The notes under the pieces were generated by a model. That model was not told the DNA's origin and did not search any database. It saw only the letters and a list, made by a program, of their open reading frames with translations. A DNA stretch of 64,000 nucleotides from NCBI RefSeq assembly GCF_025677645.1, contig NZ_CP106879.1, positions 62,001 through 126,000 on the forward strand, given 5' to 3'. Below are positions 36,605-43,958 of the stretch, in pieces; position 1 is the first letter of the stretch; every line of letters starts with the position of its first letter. Made by a program: the position numbers and the translations under genes. The DNA is from Curtobacterium poinsettiae (lineage in GTDB: Bacteria; Actinomycetota; Actinomycetes; Actinomycetales; Microbacteriaceae).

Positions 36605-37087
36605 ATGCAACTACACGAACTCCGAGCGCTGATCATCGACAGCGCCCACGAAGCTTGGACCGTCATCAGGGACGGTCCACCATTCCACCCCGACGCCGCA
36701 GGCCGTGAGCACCCGCTTCGTGCCGTGATGACGGACGACCTCGAGGTCGCGCTCGAATGGGGCCTTAGCGCCAACGACGGCAACCAGGCCACGGTAGACA
36801 AATACGACTGGGCCGAGATCGCACGTTTCAGGGACCCGGCCGTTGCCGAGGTATGGGTGGACGTGCGACTGCAAGGCGAACTCGTCGAGCGAGTGAGGCT
36901 GCTTCTGGTCGACGGCGGACGGGCGTACCTACCGTTCCCGGAGAAAATCGACGGGACCTGGATCACTCAGAAGTGGGAACGCTCGCTTGCGAGCCTCGTC
37001 ACGAGACTGCAGGGGCTGTGGGGCGGTCACGGACGATGGGGCGAGCACTACCTCCGCCAGATCCGCGCCGACCACGACACCTACTGA
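36605..37087 (+). CDS. Cargo protein of unknown function (second of a pair)
   Basis: A 160-residue soluble protein (MQLHELRALIIDSAHEAWTV...) with several Trp residues and a GLWGGHGRWGEHYLRQ end. Co-transcribed with the previous gene; its 3' end converges on the membrane-protein cluster (9-bp gap). Could be a defence, toxin-antitoxin or immunity pair, but nothing in the sequence proves it. Confidence 0.55.
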   Translation: MQLHELRALIIDSAHEAWTVIRDGPPFHPDAAGREHPLRAVMTDDLEVALEWGLSANDGNQATVDKYDWAEIARFRDPAVAEVWVDVRLQGELVERVRLLLVDGGRAYLPFPEKIDGTWITQKWERSLASLVTRLQGLWGGHGRWGEHYLRQIRADHDTY

Positions 37088-37096
37088 GGCACGCAG

Positions 37097-37678
37097 TCAC
37101 ACATCCGAGACGCCCTCCACGAGATCGTGCAACTCTGACATCGACACTCGGTCTTCCTGCTCGCCTGCCAACCATCGATCGGCATCCGCAACCCACGACC
37201 TGACCGCGGGACGTGAGTAGCGGTGCCAGAGCAAGGCCATCGCCTGTCCCTCACTCGTGTCGTCCGAACTGTGCGGGACCCTCTTCAAGCGGTCACTGAG
37301 CGTGCGGACGAGTTCCTCACTGTGCTGCCCGACAAGGGCTGCCTTGAGGTCGATTTCCTCGCGAAGTACTCCTGCGGTCTTCCCCTTCGACTCCTGGGCT
37401 CTGTCCTGCAGCCGCTCTCGGACTTCGGCTCGCGACCACTGCGTCACGAGATCGGCGAAATCGCCGCGAGCAGCGCGATCACCGGCCTCTTCGGAAGCCC
37501 TCCGGACGGCCGCCTCGCGCTCAGCTGCGCTCTGCGCAATCCGGTTGCTGTGGAGGGCGACGGCGATCGCGCCAGCTCCGACGGCGATACTCCCGAGGGC
37601 TCCGAGGGCCGGTACGCCGATGTCGTTCCACCACTCGTATGAGAACCACGGGTGCCAGTCAGTCGTTAGGAGCATCAC
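37097..37678 (-). CDS. Single-pass membrane protein of the cargo cluster
   Basis: 193 residues. A short Trp-rich N-terminus (DWHPWFSYEWWND), one transmembrane helix (~21-43), then a charged helical cytoplasmic region (AQSAAEREAAVRRASEEAGD ... ERLQDRAQES) and a C-terminal part with LLWHRYSRPAVRSW. No enzyme motif seen. It lies downstream of a strong terminator, so it has its own promoter or depends on readthrough. Confidence 0.55.
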   Translation of the reverse strand: MMLLTTDWHPWFSYEWWNDIGVPALGALGSIAVGAGAIAVALHSNRIAQSAAEREAAVRRASEEAGDRAARGDFADLVTQWSRAEVRERLQDRAQESKGKTAGVLREEIDLKAALVGQHSEELVRTLSDRLKRVPHSSDDTSEGQAMALLWHRYSRPAVRSWVADADRWLAGEQEDRVSMSELHDLVEGVSDV

Positions 37679-37818
37679 TCGTTGACCGTACTGCGATCGA
37701 ACGGCCGGGATTCAGTCTGGCTCGCTTGATCCGATAGTAGGAACTGTCGGAGGCGCAGATCGGGCTTCCGAGGCGGAGGAAGGGCCTCGGCGGCTTTGCT
37801 CATTCCCAGAAACGAAAA

Positions 37819-37846
37819 CCCCTCAGATCCGCGATGATCTGAGGGG
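37819..37846 (-). terminator. Rho-independent terminator inside the cargo cluster
   Basis: CCCCTCAGATC (37819-37829) and GATCTGAGGGG (37836-37846) are perfect complements, loop 6 nt; on the minus strand TTTTCGTTTC follows. It ends the three-gene unit 39246-37862. Confidence 0.85.
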
Positions 37847-37861
37847 GTCCGGTCCGACTGA

Positions 37862-38362
37862 CTAGACGAGTTGAGGTACTGCGCCGGTGGCGTTCCACGC
37901 ATCATCATCGCCGGTCGAGCGAGTGATGGGGCGTTCCGGGAAGAGCCACCAAGGAGTCGGTTCTGGAGCCGTATGACGCTCCGCGACCCGTGCCCAAGTG
38001 CTCGAGTAAGTAAGGCGACGCTCGTTCTCGGCCGCTCTGATGAGCGCGAGAATCCGCTCAGATCGGATGGTCGCCAGGATCCGCTCAGGATCCCGGTCCT
38101 CAACTACGACCGAGTCCGAGAACAGCGAAAAGACGGGACGCGGAACTTCCACCACACGAGCGGACGCTGCAGGCTGTCCTATCGCTTCGAGGGACTTCAA
38201 CACTCGGTTGGCTGCCTCCTCGGCCTCCTCCGTACTGCGGAGGGCACGCTCCTGTGAGCGCACGACCTTCTTGCTCGAAGGGCTAAACAGAACGACGGCG
38301 ATCGACCCGACGAGAGCCAGAACGCTCACGATCGCGGCGATCAGCACGATGATATTGGCCAT
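37862..38362 (-). CDS. Single-pass membrane protein with coiled-coil segment
   Basis: 166 residues. An N-terminal transmembrane helix (~3-27) is followed by a charged helical segment (RSQERALRSTEEAEEAANRV) and a C-terminal soluble part with DPERILATIRSERILALIRA and WWLFPERP. No known domain. It follows the 83-residue gene by 15 bp in the same transcript. Confidence 0.55.
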   Translation of the reverse strand: MANIIVLIAAIVSVLALVGSIAVVLFSPSSKKVVRSQERALRSTEEAEEAANRVLKSLEAIGQPAASARVVEVPRPVFSLFSDSVVVEDRDPERILATIRSERILALIRAAENERRLTYSSTWARVAERHTAPEPTPWWLFPERPITRSTGDDDAWNATGAVPQLV

Positions 38363-38377
38363 CCCCTACCTCCTTGC

Positions 38378-38629
38378 CTACAGTCTGTCTACCACTGCTT
38401 GAACGTGGCTGAGTTTGGAATCGATGTTCGCCAGCCGCTCAACCACCTGGGTGTTCACCTGGTCGAGGCTCTTGCTCAGGCGTTTGCTACTTCGCTCCAT
38501 AGCCTTCGACTGGTCTCGGATCAGCTGCATGCTCGAGTCCTTCTGACGTTTGAAGAGCATCACGAAGTTGATGACTGCGGTGATGCCGGCGACGCTTGCC
38601 GTCACTGCCTGAAGGATGGCGATCGTCAC
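38378..38629 (-). CDS. Small membrane protein with coiled coil
   Basis: 83 residues: a transmembrane helix (~5-27) followed by a continuous charged helix (MQLIRDQSKAMERSSKRLSK ... RLANIDSKLSHVQAVVDRL) with heptad pattern. The size and architecture resemble small membrane-tethering or holin-like proteins, but there is only one membrane helix. Overlaps the upstream gene by ATGA. Confidence 0.55.
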   Translation of the reverse strand: MTIAILQAVTASVAGITAVINFVMLFKRQKDSSMQLIRDQSKAMERSSKRLSKSLDQVNTQVVERLANIDSKLSHVQAVVDRL

Positions 38630-39246
38630 AGGTCTACCTCACGCGCCCAATCTGGCACCGTGATCGACGGGGTGACGCTCGCAGAGACTGCCCTCAGCCC
38701 TGCTCGGATCTTCACCAAGTCCTCAGTGAAATCGTCAAGTCCCGATCCGGTCAGCTGGAAGATGATGGCCTCTTGACCGCCGACCTGTTCATCGAGTTCA
38801 AGCCGAACCAGGACCACAGGGACCACCTCGACGCCGTCGGCTTGGTCACCTGTCGGCTCCACCACACGGAGATCGAGGGTCAGTGCCGCGCCGACGAGGT
38901 TGGGAAGGAACCCCTCGCGCACGCGAACGCCTTGCTGGCGACGATCAATCTGTTCCGTCGGCGTGATTATGGCTCGGAGGGCGTCGACATGCTCGTCGGA
39001 GAGTTCGTCCTTCATTACCGTCTTGACGTCGTCGATGACGGCGTCGACACCGTCCTGTGAGGCGGCTTGGTAGGCGAACCGAACTGCGGCGCGAACGCCC
39101 ACCCAGTCCTCATCGCTCAACTGCTCTGGGCGAGGAGCGTCTCGCCTGAGCGAGTCCGCCGCGGACGCACGGTTACTGGGCTCGAGAGCCTGCTTGAGCG
39201 AGGCCTGGAAGCCACCAATTCTCAGCGTAGGACGAAGGGAGCTCAT
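38626..39246 (-). CDS. Soluble partner protein of the membrane cluster
   Basis: 206 residues without membrane segments. The N-terminal half is helical (SDEDWVGVRAAVRFAYQAAS, VMKDELSDEHVDALRAIITP). The C-terminal half alternates hydrophobic strands (LTLDLRVVEP, EVVPVVLVRLELDE, AIIFQLTGS) before a final helix (LDDFTEDLVKIRAGLRAV). The strand-strand-helix pattern loosely recalls COMM-type domains, a weak impression only. First gene of the coupled unit. Confidence 0.5.
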   Translation of the reverse strand: MSSLRPTLRIGGFQASLKQALEPSNRASAADSLRRDAPRPEQLSDEDWVGVRAAVRFAYQAASQDGVDAVIDDVKTVMKDELSDEHVDALRAIITPTEQIDRRQQGVRVREGFLPNLVGAALTLDLRVVEPTGDQADGVEVVPVVLVRLELDEQVGGQEAIIFQLTGSGLDDFTEDLVKIRAGLRAVSASVTPSITVPDWAREVDL

Positions 39247-39410
39247 GGCGCGCGCCGTCCGGTCAGAGAGAGCATGGATGAACCGTACCTCACCAGCACC
39301 TGCGGGGATGCGCCAATTCGGGGGGCACGCGAGCGAGCCGATGATCGGTCAACCACGGACCACTGCAGCTCTCCTCAGGCTGACGTCCTGGCAGACAGGG
39401 CTCGCCACAA

Positions 39411-39971
39411 TCAGCAGCCCTGCGTGGTGTCAGCGCTGAGGTTGAGGCGGAGCCGGATGCGCTGCGACGCAGCGCCCGACACTTCGTCCGAGGGGAACGC
39501 CACCGCGTTCGCCTGCTCGAGCGACGCAGACTCCTTGATGGTGTTGATCGCGGGTAGGGCTTGGAAGTAGTAGTCGCGGAGGGAGTCGACGTCCTTCTGT
39601 TCGATGACCTCGGGCCAGACCACCTTCTGATCGTCGAGGCGTCTCGCCGCGTCCTGCGCCGACGTGATGAGCGGTCCCGACGACGAGTGGATGGCGTCGA
39701 GGTTCTGCGCCACCAGCGCGTCGTTGAGCGTCTTGGATGCCGCATTGACAGGACAGACGGTCTCGAGGAAGTACTTCCCGGCCTCGTCGACACTCATCGC
39801 CGCCGGTGTGGGGGTCGGAGTAGGCGTCGGGGTTGCCGTCGATGCCGTGGAAGTCAGCGTGCTCGAGGCGGTCGTTTCCTTCTGCCCGCTGCTCGAACAA
39901 CCGGAGAGCGCGACGATGAGCGCGAGAGCAGTGGCTGTTGGCGCGACGATCCTCATCATGATGAGCATCAC
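39411..39971 (-). CDS. Element-encoded lipoprotein
   Basis: 186 residues. A lipoprotein signal peptide ends in LSGC (Cys about residue 25), followed by a Thr/Pro-rich spacer (TPTPTPTPTP) and a mainly helical domain with two further Cys. Lipoproteins encoded by temperate phages and satellites often block superinfection at the cell surface; that role is inferred from context. ATG 39971 overlaps the preceding stop codon; ATG 39956 (MRIVAPTA) gives a more usual signal peptide. Confidence 0.65.
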   Translation of the reverse strand: MMLIMMRIVAPTATALALIVALSGCSSSGQKETTASSTLTSTASTATPTPTPTPTPAAMSVDEAGKYFLETVCPVNAASKTLNDALVAQNLDAIHSSSGPLITSAQDAARRLDDQKVVWPEVIEQKDVDSLRDYYFQALPAINTIKESASLEQANAVAFPSDEVSGAASQRIRLRLNLSADTTQGC

Positions 39972-40264
39972 TCTACGAGGCGCATGCCGCGTCTGAACCC
40001 GTCCGCAGGCCTCAGTATTGGGCTGACTGCATCACGCCACACCCAAACGCACTCGGCCGCCTGACCGAACCCCCACTCGACGAGCGCAGCCCGCTCCGTA
40101 TACGCGATGACTCGCCCCTCGACCTCGAGAGAGCGGTCGGGGAACGTCACCCAGGCGAGGACCGGGTCCGGCTCTGCGAGGTCGTAGACGGGCCCACCGT
40201 AGGCTGCTTCGGGCAAGCTGAGCGCTGGGCCGAGCGCCCACCTGTCACGACGTCGCTTTGCCAC
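39968..40264 (-). CDS. Hypothetical phage-type small protein
   Basis: 98 residues: AKRRRDRWALGP start, a beta-rich centre (EVEGRVIAYTERAALVEWGF) and VWVWRDAVSP. Strand-rich SH3-like pattern. It overlaps the lipoprotein gene by ATGA, so they are coupled. Function unknown. Confidence 0.5.
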   Translation of the reverse strand: MAKRRRDRWALGPALSLPEAAYGGPVYDLAEPDPVLAWVTFPDRSLEVEGRVIAYTERAALVEWGFGQAAECVWVWRDAVSPILRPADGFRRGMRLVE

Positions 40265-40299
40265 CCGGCGACGGTAGCGGAAGCCTCAGACAGGGAGGG

Positions 40300-40452
40300 C
40301 TACAGCCGCCGTGGCTCATCGGGGAGCGACTGCAGCCATCGCTCCCCCTCCTCGCGCAGGATGAGCGCCTTCTTCCTCCCCGGGTACTTCGCCACCAGCT
40401 CACCTCGCCGGATCGCCTGGATCGAGTACGCGAGTTGCCCCTGGTCTTCCAC
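40300..40452 (-). CDS. 50-residue excisionase-like HTH protein
   Basis: GTG-started frame encoding MEDQGQLAYSIQAIRRGELV, AKYPGRKKALILREEGERWL, QSLPDEPRRL. The pattern S-x-x-A-I-x-x-G-x-L-x-A-x-x-x-G-R and W-L-x-S-L-P is that of minimal MerR/Xis-type winged helices. It lies 35 bp before the gene at 40264 on the same strand and is divergent from another HTH gene. Confidence 0.5.
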   Translation of the reverse strand: MEDQGQLAYSIQAIRRGELVAKYPGRKKALILREEGERWLQSLPDEPRRL

Positions 40453-40573
40453 ACGTCGATCGTCGCCCCCTCAACGCCGACAGGCAATCGACAGATCTGA
40501 GGAGGCGCGTCGAAGACATGCGCGAACTCTTGGACGTCCCGCGTGCCGGCAGCTGCGCGCGTACGTTGCACCC

Positions 40574-40867
40574 GTGAAGGACGCACCGGACGACCGCCAC
40601 GCCCTCGACGTACCGGAGCTCGCGAAGTGGCTCAACATCTCCGAGTGGAAGGCCCGCGAACTCGGCAACGACCTGCTGTTTCCCTCGTTCCGAGTCGGCA
40701 GGGCGCACCGCTTCTGGCCGTCGGAGGTGCGGGCATACCTGTCGGAGCCGCGCGATCCGTGGAAGCAGTCACCGCAGTCGAGGGGTCGGAAGCGAGTCGG
40801 ACGGCCGCAAGCGGCGGGGTACCGAAGCCAGTGGCCCGCGCCGAAGCCGCCGCACCCGACGGAGTGA
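40574..40867 (+). CDS. Excisionase-like HTH protein beside attR
   Basis: 97 residues from GTG 40574. The winged-helix core is ALDVPELAKWLNISEWKARE followed by LLFPSFRVGRAHRFWPSEVR; the C-terminus is basic and Pro-rich. Its position 126 bp from attR and the frameshift in the other xis-like gene make it a candidate for the working directionality factor. Alternatively it is a regulator of the divergent minus-strand unit. Confidence 0.6.
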   Translation: MKDAPDDRHALDVPELAKWLNISEWKARELGNDLLFPSFRVGRAHRFWPSEVRAYLSEPRDPWKQSPQSRGRKRVGRPQAAGYRSQWPAPKPPHPTE

Positions 40868-40878
40868 CGTACCCGCAC

Positions 40879-40892
40879 TTACCCCGCAGATT
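40879..40892. repeat. Subterminal 14-bp repeat, right copy
   Basis: Second TTACCCCGCAGATT, in the same orientation as 25691-25704. Candidate integrase arm site. Confidence 0.45.
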
Positions 40893-40993
40893 CGCTGCCA
40901 CAGGGCGGAAGTTGCCGGAACCCCACGAGCAGGAAAAGCCCCGTTGAGCGCGCAAGACGCCATCTAGGGGAAGAAGCTGGAATGCTCCGTCAG

Positions 40994-41033
40994 GTAATAC
41001 GGGGGTTGCGGGTTCAAGTCCCGCTGCCGGCCC
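40994..41033. other. attR core
   Basis: Identical over 40 bp to 25587-25626. It is the displaced 3' half of tRNA-Thr and cannot form a tRNA by itself. Confidence 0.93.
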
Positions 41034-41043
41034 CACACGAAGC

Positions 41044-41075
41044 GATGCCCCGGGCGAAGTCTCGCCCGGGGCATC
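41044..41075. terminator. Original terminator of tRNA-Thr, now after attR
   Basis: GATGCCCCGGGCGA (41044-41057) and TCGCCCGGGGCATC (41062-41075) pair perfectly, loop 4 nt. Before integration this stem stood directly behind the tRNA gene. Confidence 0.75.
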
Positions 41076-41234
41076 GGCACACGGAACGCGGATCAGGGGG
41101 CGTTCCGGGCGCTGGACGCGGTAACCAGCCGGTCGTGCGACGAGGATGACACCTCACCGACCTTGGCGTCCACACCCTGACCCCACATCCGCGGGAATCC
41201 GCACGATGTGCACGAACGCGCAGCGGCCCTGTCC

Positions 41235-41279
41235 GCTCAGCGTCCGCCGGCTCAGCGTCCGCCAGCTCAGCGTCCGCCC
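41235..41279. repeat. 15-bp tandem repeat that copies the end of the AKR gene
   Basis: Three units of GCTCAGCGTCCGCC plus one base (41235, 41250, 41265). On the minus strand each unit reads GGCGGACGCTGA, i.e. the last two or three codons plus stop of the aldo/keto reductase gene, repeated after its true stop. Confidence 0.75.
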
Positions 41280-42298
41280 GTGATCTTCCGCTCTCGCTGC
41301 GCGACGCCGGCGGTGCCGTAGGGGTAGTCGTCGATGCGGGGAGCGCTGGCGTCGGTCAGTCGGGTGAGTTCGTCGTCGGTGAGCACCAGGTCCGCGGCGC
41401 CGAGGTTGTCCTCGAGTTGCGACAGGGTGCGGACGCCGAGGATCACGCTCGTGACCGCGGGCCGGGACAGCAGCCAGGCCAGTGCGACCTGCGACTTCGA
41501 CGCGTCGTGGGCGTCGGCGACCTCGGAGACGGCGTCGAGCACCTCCCACGTGCGCTCGTCGCCGTTGCGGGCTTCCCAGGCCTCCATGCCGCGCTGCGGG
41601 TTCTCGCCCAGGCGGGTGGCGCCGGACGGGGCCTCGTCGCGCTGGTACTTGCCGGAGAGCCAGCCGCCGGCCAGGGGGGACCAGGGCAGCAGGCCGATGC
41701 CGGCGTCGAGGCAGGCGGGGACGACCTCGTGCTCGATGTCGCGGACGAGCAGGTTGTACTGCGGCTGCAGGGTGACCGGCGGTGCCCAGCCGTGCGCCTT
41801 CGCCTCGTAGACGGCCTTGGTGACCTGGTAGCCGAGGTAGTTCGAGAACCCGTACGAGCCGATCTTGCCGGCGGACACGGCGTCGTCGAGGAACCGCAGG
41901 GTCTCGTCGATGGGGGTCAGGGCGTCCCACGCGTGCATCTGGTACAGGTCGATGTGGTCGACGCCGAGCCGCTCGAGCGAGGCGTCGAGGGCCACGCGCA
42001 GGTGTCGTCGGGACAGGCCGAGGTCGTTCGGGCCGTCGCCCTGCGGGAACCGGCCCTTGGTGGCGAGGACGACCTGCGCGGCCTCGGTGGGGTGTGCTGC
42101 GAGCCAGCGGCCGATGATCCGCTCGGACTCGTTGCCGGAGTAGACGTCCGCCGTGTCGACGAGCGTGCCACCGGCGGCCACGAAAGCGTCGAGGATGGCG
42201 TGTGAGGTGGGTTCGTCGGCTTCGCTGCCGAACGTCATGGTGCCGAGGGTCAGCGTCGACACCGATGTCCCGCTGTTGCCGAGGAGTCTGTAGTCCAT
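41267..42298 (-). CDS. Aldo/keto reductase
   Basis: A 343-residue NADPH-dependent oxidoreductase with the TIM-barrel AKR signature: Asp and Tyr in VDTADVYSGNESE, catalytic Lys in ATKGRF, His in YQMHAWD, and the cofactor-binding LLPWSPLAGGWLSGKY and VILGVRTLSQLEDNL motifs. Resembles the YghZ/Tas-like group. Substrate unknown. It is the first chromosomal gene after attR. Confidence 0.92.
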   Translation of the reverse strand: MDYRLLGNSGTSVSTLTLGTMTFGSEADEPTSHAILDAFVAAGGTLVDTADVYSGNESERIIGRWLAAHPTEAAQVVLATKGRFPQGDGPNDLGLSRRHLRVALDASLERLGVDHIDLYQMHAWDALTPIDETLRFLDDAVSAGKIGSYGFSNYLGYQVTKAVYEAKAHGWAPPVTLQPQYNLLVRDIEHEVVPACLDAGIGLLPWSPLAGGWLSGKYQRDEAPSGATRLGENPQRGMEAWEARNGDERTWEVLDAVSEVADAHDASKSQVALAWLLSRPAVTSVILGVRTLSQLEDNLGAADLVLTDDELTRLTDASAPRIDDYPYGTAGVAQRERKITGGR

Positions 42299-42351
42299 GG
42301 CGGGGACGGTACGCCCGGTGCCGTCCGACCGAGGGGACCCACGAGTACCCC

Positions 42352-43137
42352 TCAGCGCGGGGCGGACAGGAACCGCAGCGCCGCCTCGCGGAACGGTCGC
42401 GAGGTCGGGGCGTTGAAGTGGTTGCGCCCCGGGATCTCGAAGAACGTGGCGTCCGGTGCGGCCTCGGCGAGCCGGACCGCGCTGTCCCGGATGCCGTCCT
42501 CGCTGCCCGCGGCGATCAGGAGCGGCTGCGCCGGGGCGTTCTCCGGGGTCGGCTCGATGCTGTTCCGCATCCCCTCAACCATGGCCACGAGCGCGCCGAG
42601 GTCGTTGCCCTCGACGTTGCCCGCCATCGTCAGGTACCCGTTGGTGACACGGTCCTCGATGGGGGTGCCGTCGGCGATGTACGCCTTCGCCTGGTCGACG
42701 CGGACACGACGCATCGGGTCGGCGTCCGGGATCCCGCCGAACACCGCGCGCGAGATCCGGCCGGGCAGCCGCTCGGCGGTGTGCCAGCCGACCCGTGCGC
42801 CGAGCGAGTAGCCCAGGAACGCGACGTCGTCGAGCAGGTACGTGTCGATGACCGTGGTGACGTCGGCGACGAGCAGGTCCATCGAGTACGCACCCGGGTC
42901 GTGCGGCTTCGCGCTCGCGCCGTGTCCGCGCTGGTCGAGCGCCAGGACCCGGTACCCGGCACGGACCAGGTGTCGTGTCCAGCCCGAAGCGTGCCAGTTG
43001 AGCACCGCACCGGAGGCGAAACCGTGCACCGCGATGACGGCCGGGGCGTCCGGGTCACCGAAGTCGTAGGTCGCGAGTCGCAGCCCGTCGGGCGACATCA
43101 CGAACCGGGGGCGGGGCGCTTCGGGGACGAGTGACAT
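42352..43137 (-). CDS. Alpha/beta hydrolase
   Basis: 261 residues. Oxyanion region HGFASG, LDQRGHGAS, nucleophile Ser in GYSLGA, acid Asp in GSEDG and catalytic His in GRNHF. No membrane or signal sequence. ATG 43137 follows SD GGAGAGG. Substrate unknown. Divergent from nnrE, with start codons 35 bp apart. Confidence 0.88.
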   Translation of the reverse strand: MSLVPEAPRPRFVMSPDGLRLATYDFGDPDAPAVIAVHGFASGAVLNWHASGWTRHLVRAGYRVLALDQRGHGASAKPHDPGAYSMDLLVADVTTVIDTYLLDDVAFLGYSLGARVGWHTAERLPGRISRAVFGGIPDADPMRRVRVDQAKAYIADGTPIEDRVTNGYLTMAGNVEGNDLGALVAMVEGMRNSIEPTPENAPAQPLLIAAGSEDGIRDSAVRLAEAAPDATFFEIPGRNHFNAPTSRPFREAALRFLSAPR

Positions 43138-43171
43138 GTCCTCTCCAGCGTACCGGGGCAGTGTGGTGGCC

Positions 43172-43939
43172 ATGGACGGCTACGGCGGCGATCAGATCCG
43201 GGCGGCGGAACGCCCCCACCTCGACGCGGGGGAACCCCTGATGCAGCGGGCCGCCGAGGGGCTCGCTCGCATCGTCGGCGACCTGCTGGACGACCCGGCC
43301 GTGCGGCCGGTCGACGGGCCGGGTTCCGTCCTCGTGCTCGCCGGCAGCGGCGACAACGGCGGTGACGCGCTGTTCGCCGGTGCTCGCCTCGCAGCGGCCG
43401 GGAGGCACGTGACGGTCCTGCGCGTCGGTTCCCGTGTCCACGAGGCCGGCCTGGCAGCGGCGTTGGACGCCGGCGCGCGTCTGCTGGACGGCCCGTCCGG
43501 CGCCTCGGGACCGAACGCGGGCGGGGCGGCGGACATCCTGCGGGCCGCCGGCCGGAGCGACGGCGAGCGGCTGGCGGACGTCGCGACCGAGGCGGCACTC
43601 GAGGCCGACCTCGTGCTCGACGGCATCCTCGGCATCGGGGTGCACGGCGCGACCGCACTGCGGTCCCCCGCGCGAGAGGTCGTGGACGCCATCCGCGAGC
43701 TCGCCCGCGACCAGCGTGCGCCGTTCGTCGTCGCGGTGGACGTGCCGAGCGGCGTCGACGTGGACACGGGCGGGGTCGCCGACGACCACGTCCTGCACGC
43801 CGACGTCACCGTCACCTTCGGCGGGGTGAAGGCCGGCCTGCTGACCGGACCCGCCGCCACCCTCGCCGGGCGGATCGAACTCGTCGACGTCGGGATCGGT
43901 GCGGACCTGGCGACGATGGAGCCGCTGATCCGCACCTGA
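43172..43939 (+). CDS. nnrE: NAD(P)H-hydrate epimerase (YjeF N-terminal domain)
   Basis: 255 residues. Epimerises damaged NAD(P)HX so that the dehydratase can repair it. The YjeF_N motifs are AGSGDNGGDALFAGARLA, LVLDGILGIGVHG and AVDVPSGVDVDTG. The dehydratase domain (YjeF_C) is not fused or adjacent, unlike the usual bifunctional protein. ATG 43172 is chosen; GTG codons just upstream are possible. Confidence 0.88.
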   Translation: MDGYGGDQIRAAERPHLDAGEPLMQRAAEGLARIVGDLLDDPAVRPVDGPGSVLVLAGSGDNGGDALFAGARLAAAGRHVTVLRVGSRVHEAGLAAALDAGARLLDGPSGASGPNAGGAADILRAAGRSDGERLADVATEAALEADLVLDGILGIGVHGATALRSPAREVVDAIRELARDQRAPFVVAVDVPSGVDVDTGGVADDHVLHADVTVTFGGVKAGLLTGPAATLAGRIELVDVGIGADLATMEPLIRT

Positions 43940-43958
43940 CCCCTCGAACGTCCGTGCG

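Larger units (their letters stand above)
25587..41033. mobile_element. Integrative element with phage genes in tRNA-Thr (about 15.4 kb)
   Basis: It is bounded by a 40-bp perfect direct repeat taken from the tRNA-Thr 3' half. It contains a tyrosine integrase next to attL, a repressor-like gene, divergent promoters with operator repeats, an excisionase-like gene, a replication-initiator-like gene, a possible small terminase, a tape-measure protein, an SGNH tail protein and a cargo region of about 5 kb. Gene order follows a temperate siphophage, but large terminase, portal, capsid, protease, tail tube, tail chaperones and lysis genes are missing. It is either a deletion remnant or a phage satellite. 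None of the chromosomal palindrome families was found inside. Confidence 0.93.

Noticed and set aside
40879..40963. Remnant of a second integrase gene at attR
   Set aside because: The segment ends with codons similar to the integrase C-terminus (GSESAG stop versus GSQSAG stop), but no similarity extends upstream; a short repeat explains it better.
40994..41033. Second tRNA-Thr gene
   Set aside because: Only the 3' half is present (attR); acceptor 5' strand and D arm are missing.
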